From positions 1 through 8,855 of the forward strand of contig CAJUAT010000073.1 of assembly GCA_910584525.1 (NCBI GenBank): a stretch of 8,855 nt of DNA, given 5' to 3'. The translations under genes and the position numbers were made by a program. Below, in pieces: positions 1 to 6,822 of the stretch; position 1 is the first letter of the stretch; every line of letters begins with the position of its first letter. The DNA is from an uncultured Muribaculaceae bacterium. Lineage in GTDB: Bacteria; Bacteroidota; Bacteroidia; Bacteroidales; Muribaculaceae. Under the pieces are notes generated by a model. It did not search any database and was not told the DNA's origin. It saw only the letters and a list, made by a program, of their open reading frames with translations.

Positions 1-112
1 GTCGTTTTTTTATGCCCGTATCTCTGAAATTACATACTTGCGAAACTTAAATTATATAAGGAACAGAGCCTAAGAGCGAAACCTGAAACAAAACCTAAAA
101 ACAGATACCATA
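1..112. other. Leader and upstream region of udp
   Basis: AT-rich non-coding stretch with a long A-rich leader just before the udp ATG. A CATACTTG around 34-41 loosely recalls the Bacteroidota -7 element, but it lacks the full TAnnTTTG and I do not call a promoter. No other feature is seen; the region may continue a longer intergenic space to the left of the window. Confidence 0.4.
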
Positions 113-1000
113 ATGGACACACAGCGAATAATACCGGCTTCGGAGCTCATCATCAACGATGACGGGAGCGCGTTTCACATCCATCTGAGGCCAGAGCAGC
201 TTCGCGACAACATCATCTTCGTGGGCGACCCGGGAAGAGTAGACATGGTTGCGTCACACTTCGACAGCATCGACTATGACGTACAGTCGCGGGAGTTTCA
301 CGCCATAGGCGGCACGTACCATGGCAAGCCCGTGATGTGCATAAGCCACGGCATAGGCCCCGACAACATCGAGATTGTGGTTACGGAGCTCGATGCCCTC
401 GCCAACATAGATTTCAAGACCCGCAAGGTGAAGGAAGAACACCGTACGCTCAACATCGTGCGAGTGGGTACATCAGGCTCCATACAGACTGATCTTCACC
501 TCGGCGACTTCGTGATAGCGGAGAAAGGAATAGGTTTCGACGGCATCCTCAATTTCTACGCCGACCGCGACAAGGTATGCGACCTGGCTTTCGAACGGGA
601 GTTCAAGGCCCACACAGGGTGGGATTCATCATGGGCGTCGCCCTACGTAGTCAATGCCGACGAGAAGCTCATGCAGGCGATAGGCCGCGACGACATGCAC
701 CGCGGATTCACCATAGCTGCCGTTGGCTTTTACGCCCCCCAGGGCCGTCAGGTACGCCTGGCGCTCAAAGACCCGAACCTGAACGCCAAGATAGAGTCGT
801 TCCGCTATGACGGACGCCCCGTAACCAATTTCGAGATGGAGTCGGCATGTCTGCAAGGTATGGCGCGGCTCCTCGGACACCGGGCAATGACTGTATGCTG
901 CATTATAGCAGCACGCCGGGAGTCGAAAGCCAACACTGATTATAAACCGCGCGTCAACGAACTGATCAGAACCGTGCTCGACAGATTCGCAGAGTTCTGA
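113..1000 (+). CDS. udp: Uridine phosphorylase (PNP/UDP phosphorylase family)
   Basis: Cytoplasmic pyrimidine salvage enzyme that splits uridine with phosphate into uracil and ribose-1-phosphate. The 295-residue protein has the family motifs in order: GDPGRV (38-43, phosphate loop), SREF with Arg60 (equivalent of E. coli Udp Arg48), VRVGTSGS (116-123, Arg117 matching the phosphate-binding Arg91), and FEMES (240-244, ribose-binding Glu/Met). The stretch GFYAPQGR (205-212) places Phe206, Gln210 and Arg212 where E. coli Udp has its uracil-contacting Phe162, Gln166 and Arg168, which favours uridine over purine nucleosides. It is about 40 residues longer than E. coli Udp, mostly at the N terminus (1-34). 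The ATG at 113 follows an A-rich leader without a clear Shine-Dalgarno, common in Bacteroidota. It is monocistronic within the window and converges on dprA. Residue equivalences are from memory of the E. coli enzyme; the family call is firm, the specificity is inference. Confidence 0.9.
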   Translation: MDTQRIIPASELIINDDGSAFHIHLRPEQLRDNIIFVGDPGRVDMVASHFDSIDYDVQSREFHAIGGTYHGKPVMCISHGIGPDNIEIVVTELDALANIDFKTRKVKEEHRTLNIVRVGTSGSIQTDLHLGDFVIAEKGIGFDGILNFYADRDKVCDLAFEREFKAHTGWDSSWASPYVVNADEKLMQAIGRDDMHRGFTIAAVGFYAPQGRQVRLALKDPNLNAKIESFRYDGRPVTNFEMESACLQGMARLLGHRAMTVCCIIAARRESKANTDYKPRVNELIRTVLDRFAEF

Positions 1001-1008
1001 GCAACCGG

Positions 1009-2130
1009 TCAGGCCAGCTCATAGCGCGCACCTGGAAGTTTGTGGACAATACCGTCGAACTCCATCTCCGTGAGCGCCACCATAAGGTCTTTCATGCCGA
1101 GGTTTGTGAGCTGGAACAGTCTATCGAGGCTCACTGCGGCAGCCTCCTTGCGGAGGGTGTCGTAGATGAGCTTCGGCACGCCGTCAAGCTCTGGAAAAAG
1201 ATTGAGCTGACGAGGTGCGGCGGCAGCATGCTGCGGCACCCATCCCGAGAGCTCCACAAACTGGGCCGCCGATGTCACAAGGTGCGCCCGCTCACTGTGT
1301 ATTAAGAAATTGCATCCGGCACTCATGGGGTCGGAGGCTCTGCCCGGCAATGCCATCACCTCCCTGTTGTTGTGGAATGCCTGGGAGGCAGTGCTCATGG
1401 CTCCGCCACGCACCTCCGACTCCACCACAAACGTGACGCTGCACAACGCCGCCACTATCCGGTTGCGCTCGAGGAAATTGCGTTGGAAAGGACGGGTGCC
1501 ACGCGGATATTCCGACACTATGGCTCCGCCGCTTTCGATAATCTTACGGGCAAGGCCGCGATGGACGGCAGGGTATATCATGTCGAGGCCATGGGCCACC
1601 ACGGCAATCGTGGCAAGGCCATTCTCCAGAGCGGCGCCATGTGCGGCGGCATCTATGCCCAGCGCAAGGCCGCTTACCACTGCCATGTCGGGATAATATG
1701 GCGCAAGGTCGGCCACGAGACGCCGGGTGAACTCCGATCCATAGGCAGTGCATTTGCGTGTGCCTACAAGTGCGAGCATGTGCCGCGCATCCAGATCGGT
1801 ATCGCCAAGAACATACAGCGCCACCGGAGCATTGACCATCTCGTCGAGCAGCGACGGATAGGATTCGTCGCCAAGAAAAATGCAGCGGATATGATGGTCG
1901 CGCATGAAGACACTCTCCTCCATACCCCGCCGCAGTGCCTCCTGCCTTTCGGCCATTGGAAACACAAACGACCCCGTAATGCCGAGACGCCGCGACAATG
2001 TTACGGAATCAAGACTGAAAAACTCGTCGAAAGAGATATCCGCGTCGATGAATGCCCTTGCCGTCTGAGCAGTCATACCGGGCACCATCGACAAGGCCAC
2101 CTTATATCCTACCTCGCTGTCCACGTTCAT
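1009..2130 (-). CDS. dprA: DNA-processing protein DprA
   Basis: DprA binds incoming single-stranded DNA during natural transformation and loads RecA; many non-competent bacteria also keep it. The 373-residue protein has an N-terminal helix-hairpin-helix/SAM-like region (about 8-60), a Rossmann-like DprA domain (about 75-285) with VGTRKCTAYG (122-131), VVSGLALGIDAAAH (151-164), HGLD.IYP (180-187), FLERNRIVAAL (219-229), and RGGAMSTA followed by LPGR (241-264), then a C-terminal winged helix (about 315-372). The frame is open upstream to 2205, but the ATG at 2130 is preferred: it starts the conserved VGYKVALSMVPG region, sits one base after the thioesterase stop, and follows an AGG-containing stretch. 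It is the last gene of the five-gene operon. Its stop lies 8 bases from the stop of the converging udp gene. All core motifs are present, so it looks functional. Confidence 0.95.
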   Translation of the reverse strand: MNVDSEVGYKVALSMVPGMTAQTARAFIDADISFDEFFSLDSVTLSRRLGITGSFVFPMAERQEALRRGMEESVFMRDHHIRCIFLGDESYPSLLDEMVNAPVALYVLGDTDLDARHMLALVGTRKCTAYGSEFTRRLVADLAPYYPDMAVVSGLALGIDAAAHGAALENGLATIAVVAHGLDMIYPAVHRGLARKIIESGGAIVSEYPRGTRPFQRNFLERNRIVAALCSVTFVVESEVRGGAMSTASQAFHNNREVMALPGRASDPMSAGCNFLIHSERAHLVTSAAQFVELSGWVPQHAAAAPRQLNLFPELDGVPKLIYDTLRKEAAAVSLDRLFQLTNLGMKDLMVALTEMEFDGIVHKLPGARYELA

Positions 2131-2131
2131 T

Positions 2132-2554
2132 CTACCTGATGTATTTTCCGAACACAGCCACGAGCTCATCGCCTCGCGACAGCTTGCCATCCTTGAGCAC
2201 CACAACCGTCACCACCGCCGTGGCGCACATCTCCCCGTTGTGCTTAAGGATATCCTGATGAAATATGAATCGTGCTCCCTTGCGCTCCAGACGCAGACAA
2301 CTCATGAACGTGTCGCCACCTTTCAGACTCGTCATATACTCTATCTCAATCTTGCGCACCACGACATCCATGCCCGCATTATGCATGTCGATGAACGACA
2401 GTCCAACATCGCTGCAGAATTTATGCCTCGTATGCTCCATATAATGCAGGTAATTGGCATTGTTGACTATCTGCTCGCAATCCAGTTCATAATCACGAAC
2501 CTCCATATCCATTATGAAGCAATATTTCTTTTTAGAGTCTTTGAGTATTCTCAT
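2132..2554 (-). CDS. Acyl-CoA thioesterase, hotdog fold (4HBT/YbgC-like)
   Basis: A predicted cytoplasmic acyl-CoA thioesterase of 140 residues, the usual length for a single 4HBT hotdog domain. The N-terminal strand YCFIMDMEVRDYELD (11-25) leads into IVNNANYLHYMEHTRH (29-44), the family pattern (V-R-Y-x-E-x-D, then V-x-x-x-x-Y-x-x-x-x-E-x-x-R). Asp25 occupies the catalytic aspartate position of YbgC-type enzymes. Later strands (VVVRKIEIEYMTSLKGGDTF, GARFIFHQDIL) fit the fold. The frame is open to 2665, but the ATG at 2554 is chosen because it leaves the first strand intact; the ATG at 2512 would cut it off. With this start the gene overlaps the upstream YcxB-like gene by 23 bases. It ends one base before dprA. 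As I recall, a thioesterase next to dprA is a recurring arrangement in Bacteroidales. The acyl substrate cannot be told from sequence. Confidence 0.85.
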   Translation of the reverse strand: MRILKDSKKKYCFIMDMEVRDYELDCEQIVNNANYLHYMEHTRHKFCSDVGLSFIDMHNAGMDVVVRKIEIEYMTSLKGGDTFMSCLRLERKGARFIFHQDILKHNGEMCATAVVTVVVLKDGKLSRGDELVAVFGKYIR

Positions 2555-3173
2555 AGTCCGATGATATGGCGGAATTCCGGTTGAGCCGGACATGATTCCG
2601 CATGGTTTCTGCAAAACGGGCGAAAGCTTCCTGACTGGCGAAGGCGTCGAAAGGCACCCACACAAATCCCCGGTGAGGGCCGGTGATATCGACCACTCCC
2701 CCGCTGCCGGTCAGATACCAGCCGCTGATCTGCGACGGCGCAAATATCTCCTCCCTGAGTTTCCGGTATGTCATAGCATGCTCCCTTTTATCCTTTAAAA
2801 CCTCCGCCGGGGCATCAATGTTCGCGGCGTCACTTTCAGTAACTTCTTCATCCGCCTCTTCTTCTGATTCCGCAATATACAGTGTAACCACAAGTCCCCT
2901 GTGGTCGGCGCCGGTGGTGTGAGGAGTGGTATTTACGAAACATTCACGACACAAGGCATGGGAATAATAAGCGAAAGCCACCACGGGAGGCATGAGAACG
3001 AGGATTACGAAGAGCCCGATTACCGACCATCTGTAATCGACAAACATCCCGGCGACAACAGCTATGGCGGCCAGAGCCACACCGGCCCACACCCACCCAG
3101 GAGTGAAACGGCGCAACATTTCCCTTGCGAAGGCGCCGGACGCCATCCGGTGGATATGGCCCGTCAGCGGCAT
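2532..3173 (-). CDS. YcxB-like two-helix membrane protein, function unknown
   Basis: A 213-residue predicted inner-membrane protein. A short basic N terminus (REMLRRF) is followed by two hydrophobic segments (about 27-45 and 51-70) forming a hairpin. Next are a short domain (71-100), a strongly acidic stretch ESEEEADEEVTESD (102-115), and a C-terminal domain with YRKLREEIF (136-144), GWYLTGSGGVVDITG (151-165) and GFVWVPFDAFASQEAFARF (169-187). Two helices followed by a soluble domain with a W-[IV]-P-x-x-x-F segment and an acidic/aromatic helix resembles YcxB-like proteins, but that assignment is by eye and tentative. The ATG at 3173 overlaps the end of the upstream hydrolase gene by 10 bases; an in-frame ATG at 3146 is the alternative. 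No enzymatic motif is visible. Its place in the operon gives no clear functional clue. Confidence 0.7.
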   Translation of the reverse strand: MPLTGHIHRMASGAFAREMLRRFTPGWVWAGVALAAIAVVAGMFVDYRWSVIGLFVILVLMPPVVAFAYYSHALCRECFVNTTPHTTGADHRGLVVTLYIAESEEEADEEVTESDAANIDAPAEVLKDKREHAMTYRKLREEIFAPSQISGWYLTGSGGVVDITGPHRGFVWVPFDAFASQEAFARFAETMRNHVRLNRNSAISSDYENTQRL

Positions 3174-4315
3174 CCCTTGTCGCGTATTCCGCTCTCACGC
3201 CGATAGGTGTCGCCGTTCACTCTTCTGCGCTGCTGCACATAGCCGGTACCATCATTATTGAAGAGCTTGCCCATGTCAATCATCTTCCTTTTCGCCGAGG
3301 AGGCGGGAGCAAACACCTCGTCGCGTATTTTCTTTGCCTCGTCTCCCAGAGGAGCATGACCGTCAGGGAGCGTTCCGCGCAACCCCTCCGGCACTCCGTC
3401 GGCGCGGTTACGCACTGCCTGTATCAACGATACCGGAGGATAACCGAGTCCTGTCCACATGATATATTGGTCGGCAACGAACTCGGGCGTGGCTTCATCA
3501 GCCGAGGCTATCGGCACGCACCCTTCTATGGCCACTGTGGCCGTTGACTTATACCTGGGAATGAAATCCTCATCGAGCACCTGATCCTCGCGGTCATAGC
3601 CGGAGTCGTGCTTGCGGCCGTCATGATAGAACGTACGGCTCACTACTTCCGTAAGCACTTCGGGCGTCACTGCGCGCTCGTCGATGTAAGGCTGTAGTAT
3701 ACATTCGGCGTCAGCCTCGCGCACAAAACCATATCCCTCTCCCTTCCGTCCGTGATGACTGTAATTTGTGCGCACCAGCACCCCGTCGGGGGCATCGTCA
3801 AGGTCATAACGACGGTAGGAATGGTTGTTGGTCTCGAAAAAAGCCCCATTCCCGGTTGCGTCTATAACCCCGAAATTTGCTTCGACGCCCATCGGTCGCG
3901 GATAGCTGTCGAGCAGACGTGCGAAGTCGTCGACGGTACGGCATGTCTGCAACGCCCGGGTCATCAGTATTCCTTCCTTGTCCATCTTTTTGGCGGGCAC
4001 TTTGTCGTCCTTGATGTTGTAGGAAGCGGTATTCATCACGGCGAAACCGGCATCGTTCATGCCCATCCAGGCCTCGCGGAGCTTGCTGTCGGCGGCATTG
4101 AAAAGGGCTGTATACCCGAAATGGCCATCCTTCGGGGCCACATATTCCACCTTGTTGTCGATGGTGCTGGTGTCGCGGTGTTTCCAGAGTATGGGGCGAC
4201 CCGAGGGATTACGTGAGGCACCGACAATGGCCGATGTACAAGCAGATGCCGGCGGCACCGTTACAAGGGCCGCCAGCATCAGCATTATTTTTGTGATTCC
4301 TGAAATCTTCTTCAA
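3164..4315 (-). CDS. Exported N-terminal-cysteine hydrolase/acyltransferase (C45 / choloylglycine-hydrolase superfamily)
   Basis: A 383-residue secreted Ntn-hydrolase. Residues 1-25 form a signal peptide: basic MKKISGITK, hydrophobic IMLMLAALVTV, cleavage-like ASA. The next residue is Cys26 in ACTSAIVGA, so removal of the signal would expose the catalytic N-terminal cysteine. Supporting family features are GRPILWKHRDT (39-49, Arg47/Asp48 as likely active-site partners), the conserved core MNDAGFAVMNTASYN (86-100), RPMGVEANFGVIDATG (140-155) and VRTNYSHHGR (181-190). These resemble C45 acyl-CoA:6-APA acyltransferase-like and linear-amide C-N hydrolases common in gut Bacteroidota; the substrate (an amide, possibly an N-acyl amino acid or peptide) is unknown. 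The start is a TTG: the only in-frame ATGs nearby (4285 and 4279) would remove the basic part of the signal, and no upstream in-frame ATG precedes a stop. The TTG lies 2 bases after the DUF1015 stop, which suggests translational coupling. Because the mature protein begins with Cys, a lipoprotein reading was considered, but the -3 to -1 residues (ASA) do not form a lipobox. Confidence 0.8.
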   Translation of the reverse strand: MKKISGITKIMLMLAALVTVPPASACTSAIVGASRNPSGRPILWKHRDTSTIDNKVEYVAPKDGHFGYTALFNAADSKLREAWMGMNDAGFAVMNTASYNIKDDKVPAKKMDKEGILMTRALQTCRTVDDFARLLDSYPRPMGVEANFGVIDATGNGAFFETNNHSYRRYDLDDAPDGVLVRTNYSHHGRKGEGYGFVREADAECILQPYIDERAVTPEVLTEVVSRTFYHDGRKHDSGYDREDQVLDEDFIPRYKSTATVAIEGCVPIASADEATPEFVADQYIMWTGLGYPPVSLIQAVRNRADGVPEGLRGTLPDGHAPLGDEAKKIRDEVFAPASSAKRKMIDMGKLFNNDGTGYVQQRRRVNGDTYRRESGIRDKGCR

Positions 4316-4317
4316 TA

Positions 4318-5562
4318 TCAGTCGAGTTTGTGTATCACGAGGCCGGAGCGCAGCTTAGGCTCGAACCAGGTGGTCTTCGGAGGCATGATATTGCCGGAGT
4401 CGGCAATGTCCATGAGCTGCTTCATGGTCACGGGGTAGAGAGCGAGGGCCATGGCCATTTCTCCGGAGTCTACCCTACGCTTGAGCTCTTCAAGGCCGCG
4501 GATACCGCCCACGAAGTCGATGCGTTTGTCCGACCGCAGATCGGTGATGCCCAGCATATCGCGCAGGATAAGGTCGGAACTTACCGTCACGTCGAGCACC
4601 CCTATGGGGTCGCTGTCGTTGTAGGTTCCCTCCTTGGCTGTCAGCGAGAACCACCGGCCGTCGAGATACAGTGAGAAATTATGAAGTCCTGACGGATGGT
4701 AGGTCTGCGTGCCCATATCCTTGACATCGAAGTTGTCGCGAAGACGGTCTATAAACTCTACGGGGGTCATGCCGTTGAGGTCCTTTACCACGCGGTTGTA
4801 GTCGATAATCTTCAGATGGGAAGCGGGGAATGCCACCGCCATGAAGTAGTTGTATTCTTCATCCCCTTTGTGGTTGGGGTTGTTTTTAGCTTTTTCGGCA
4901 CCAACGAGCGCAGCGGCAGCCGAGCGGTGATGACCGTCGGCGATGTACATGGCCGGAATCTTGGCGAACTCTTCGGTGACGCGGGCTATCATGTCGTCGT
5001 TGTCAATAACCCAGAGCGTGTGGCCGAAACCGTCGGGAGCCACGAAGTCGTATTCAGGCTTGCTGGCAGTGACCTCGTCGATGATGTTCTGCAGGGCTTC
5101 GTTGTCGGGGAAGGCGAAGAATACCGGCTCTATGTTGGCATTGTTGCAGCGTACATGCTTCATGCGGTCTTCCTCCTTGTCGCGGCGCGTAAGCTCATGT
5201 TTCTTGATGCGGCCCTCCATGTAATCGGGCACCCAGGCGCCAACCACGAAGCCATACTGCGTGCGGCCATCCATGGTCTGCGCGTAGATGTAATAGCACT
5301 CCTTGGAGTCCTGACGCAGCCAGCCCTCACGCTGGAATTTGTTGAAATTCTCCACAGCCTTGTCATAGACGGCGGGGTCGTGCTCATCGAAACCGGGTTC
5401 GAAATCAATCTCAGGCTTGATGATATGATAGAGGCTCTTCTCATTGTCGCCTGCTTCCTTGCGGGCCTCTTCACTGTTGAGAACATCATAGGGGCGGCTC
5501 GCCACTTCCTCCACGAGCTCTCTGGGCGGCCTTACGCCCTTGAACGGTTTTACTCTTGCCAT
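4318..5562 (-). CDS. DUF1015 family protein
   Basis: A 414-residue soluble protein of the DUF1015 family, whose biochemical role I cannot state with confidence. Recognisable family segments are the N-terminal VKPFKGVRPP (4-13) and RPYDVLNSEEARKEAGDNEKSLYHIIKPE (23-51), HELTRRDKEEDRMKHV (122-137), the signature ADGHHRSAAA (208-217) with a His-His-Arg that looks like an active or ligand site, and the C-terminal MPPKTTWFEPKLRSGLVIH (393-411). Length is normal and nothing is missing. From memory, Bacteroidales often place this gene next to serC and serA (serine biosynthesis); neither is in this window, so that clue is absent here. It is the first gene of the five-gene operon, about 100 bases downstream of the promoter at 5662-5693. 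The ATG at 5562 has only a weak, distant purine-rich stretch upstream. Confidence 0.9.
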   Translation of the reverse strand: MARVKPFKGVRPPRELVEEVASRPYDVLNSEEARKEAGDNEKSLYHIIKPEIDFEPGFDEHDPAVYDKAVENFNKFQREGWLRQDSKECYYIYAQTMDGRTQYGFVVGAWVPDYMEGRIKKHELTRRDKEEDRMKHVRCNNANIEPVFFAFPDNEALQNIIDEVTASKPEYDFVAPDGFGHTLWVIDNDDMIARVTEEFAKIPAMYIADGHHRSAAAALVGAEKAKNNPNHKGDEEYNYFMAVAFPASHLKIIDYNRVVKDLNGMTPVEFIDRLRDNFDVKDMGTQTYHPSGLHNFSLYLDGRWFSLTAKEGTYNDSDPIGVLDVTVSSDLILRDMLGITDLRSDKRIDFVGGIRGLEELKRRVDSGEMAMALALYPVTMKQLMDIADSGNIMPPKTTWFEPKLRSGLVIHKLD

Positions 5563-5661
5563 GGTTTTAGATTTACTGCTTTATTCCTCTGTTGTTTCGT
5601 TTGAGGTTTAAGGTTTGCACTTGTTATTGATTATGAAGCAAGGTGATTTCCAACTTCATTG

Positions 5662-5693
5662 CAAATTTAATCACGCCGGGCGACATTTCCAAA
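5662..5693 (-). promoter_or_regulatory. Bacteroidota-type promoter of the DUF1015-dprA operon
   Basis: On the minus strand a TTTG (5693-5690) is followed after 20 bases by TAAATTTG (5669-5662), matching the sigma-ABfr consensus TTTG / TAnnTTTG at all fixed positions. The predicted transcript would start near 5655, giving a leader of roughly 95 bases before the ATG at 5562. The -33 element abuts the stop codon of the upstream transporter gene. The early leader has a short inverted repeat (ATGAAG/CTTCAT, 5633-5638 and 5654-5659) of uncertain meaning. Confidence 0.7.
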
Positions 5694-6635
5694 TCATTGA
5701 CGCCTTAGGCTGCGCAGACTGAGGCTTTTCACCTTGTCGCTGATGATGAGGCCTCCGATAATGAGGACGCACCCCAGATATCCCAGGAAATATATCTGCT
5801 CGCCGAGCAGAAGATAGCCGAACACCATTGTCACCAGCGGCTGCAGGTACAGGTAGTTGTTGGCAGTGATCGGTCCGAGATATTTCATCACCTCGTTCCA
5901 TACCAGATAAGCTCCCAGCGAACATACAAGCACGAGGAAGAGGAAGTTCATTATATATTCCGGGTGCTGGAAGTTCCATAGTTGGGTGATATGAATCGGG
6001 CCATGGCTGAGAAGGAGCAGAGGGGCACCGGTAAGCACGCCATAGAAGAAGAGCTTACGCGATATGAACATCGAGGAATAGAACGGGAGCACCCTCTTGA
6101 TGCATATGGCGTAAATGGCCCAGCAGAGTGAGGCCGAGAGGGCAAGGAGGTCGCCGGCGGGATTTATCTCTATACCCTCGCCATGACTGAAAATCACGCA
6201 TGCCACACCCGCGAAGGCTATTGCCGAGCCAATGAGTGTGGGCGCCTTGAGCTTCTGCCCGAACACTATCGCCATGAGGAAAGTCACAAATATGGGCGAT
6301 ACCGACGAGAGCAACGACACGTTGGCCGTCGTGGTCATCTGGAGAGCGAAATTCTCCGTAATGAAATAGAGAGAGCCCGAACATATGCCGCCTAAAGCGA
6401 GGGTAGCCTCGTCGCGCCAGTTGTTGGCGAAAAGCTTGCGGCCGGTTATGAGCAGCAGAATCAGATATGCCGCGAAAAAGCGGTATTCATACATCTCCAC
6501 GGGCGTGAAGCCTCCCTGCACCATCAGTGTCTTGGTGCTCAGAAACGATGTTCCCCACGCTATAACCGTCAGCAGCGCCCCGATATGCGACAGCGCAACT
6601 ACATATTTATTCTTTGACAGTGCTTTTAGTTTCAT
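5694..6635 (-). CDS. EamA/DMT superfamily transporter
   Basis: A 313-residue inner-membrane protein of the drug/metabolite transporter superfamily, predicted to have about ten transmembrane helices as two EamA repeats (about 18-150 and 160-298). Family marks include the first-helix segment IAWGTSFLSTK (25-35), YRFFAAYLILLL (51-62), the helix-end ENFALQMTTTANVSLLSSVSPIFVTFLMAIVFGQKL (94-129), and in the second repeat LSASLCWAIYAICIKR (166-181) and NNYLYLQPLVTMVFGYLLLGEQ (259-280). Such proteins move amino acids, nucleotide metabolites or drugs, usually outward; the substrate is not predictable here. The open frame reaches 6740, but the ATG at 6635 is chosen because it has a strong AGGAGG seven bases upstream and starts just before the first helix. 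Promoter upstream at 6696-6703. It is transcribed in the same direction as the DUF1015 operon, but that operon has its own promoter. Confidence 0.9.
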   Translation of the reverse strand: MKLKALSKNKYVVALSHIGALLTVIAWGTSFLSTKTLMVQGGFTPVEMYEYRFFAAYLILLLITGRKLFANNWRDEATLALGGICSGSLYFITENFALQMTTTANVSLLSSVSPIFVTFLMAIVFGQKLKAPTLIGSAIAFAGVACVIFSHGEGIEINPAGDLLALSASLCWAIYAICIKRVLPFYSSMFISRKLFFYGVLTGAPLLLLSHGPIHITQLWNFQHPEYIMNFLFLVLVCSLGAYLVWNEVMKYLGPITANNYLYLQPLVTMVFGYLLLGEQIYFLGYLGCVLIIGGLIISDKVKSLSLRSLRRQ

Positions 6636-6642
6636 GGTACCA

Positions 6643-6648
6643 CCTCCT
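6643..6648 (-). promoter_or_regulatory. Strong Shine-Dalgarno of the EamA transporter gene
   Basis: The minus strand reads AGGAGG here, with seven bases before the ATG at 6635. This perfect site decides the start codon over the longer open frame and stands out because the other genes in the window have weak or no such site. Confidence 0.8.
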
Positions 6649-6695
6649 GTTTTAGGTGTCTGTAAACCGGGAGTGGCCGCAGCCGCTCTCCTTTG

Positions 6696-6703
6696 CAAAG
6701 TTA
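6696..6703 (-). promoter_or_regulatory. Bacteroidota -7 element of the EamA transporter promoter
   Basis: The minus strand reads TAACTTTG, an exact match to TAnnTTTG, preceded about 19-21 bases earlier by a TTTTCG stretch that could act as a degenerate -33 element. Transcription would start near 6689, leaving a leader of about 54 bases with the strong Shine-Dalgarno near its end. Confidence 0.6.
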
Positions 6704-6765
6704 ACGAAAACTTTTCAGATGCCGAAAACCTGAGCAACATTTTCCTTAAAAAGTTGTTGAAACTT

Positions 6766-6779
6766 TAGAGCCGGCTCTA
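6766..6779. repeat. Perfect 14-base palindrome in the transporter/rubredoxin intergenic region
   Basis: TAGAGCCGGCTCTA is its own reverse complement. It lies 43 bases upstream of the rubredoxin ATG and about 60 bases upstream of the transporter -7 element, between divergent genes. A dimeric regulator's operator is a reasonable guess. It is not followed by a T-tract in either direction, so it does not look like a terminator. Confidence 0.4.
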
Positions 6780-6822
6780 TCGGCTTCTGACTTCTTGGTA
6801 TTAACCATAAAACTTGAAAGAC

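Noticed and set aside
1372..2139. Long plus-strand open frame (255 codons) opposite dprA
   Set aside because: It lies wholly antisense to a gene with all DprA motifs, has no family resemblance and is rich in His/Arg/Cys, as expected of a mirror frame of a GC-rich gene.
2131..2205. Longer N terminus for DprA starting at 2205
   Set aside because: The extra 25 residues are Cys/Met/Ser-rich, lie inside the thioesterase gene and do not match the family; the ATG at 2130 fits the operon spacing.
2555..2665. Longer N terminus for the thioesterase starting at 2665
   Set aside because: It would overlap the YcxB-like gene by 134 bases and adds residues not seen in hotdog thioesterases.
3164..4315. Lipoprotein reading of the C45-type hydrolase, because a Cys follows the signal peptide
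   Set aside because: The residues before Cys26 (PASA) lack the usual lipobox Leu at -3, and acylating this Cys would block the N-terminal nucleophile that defines the family.
4696..5604. Long plus-strand open frame (302 codons) opposite the DUF1015 gene
   Set aside because: Antisense to a well-conserved gene; the His/Val/Gly-rich composition is the reverse complement of normal codon bias, with no domain or membrane pattern that makes sense.
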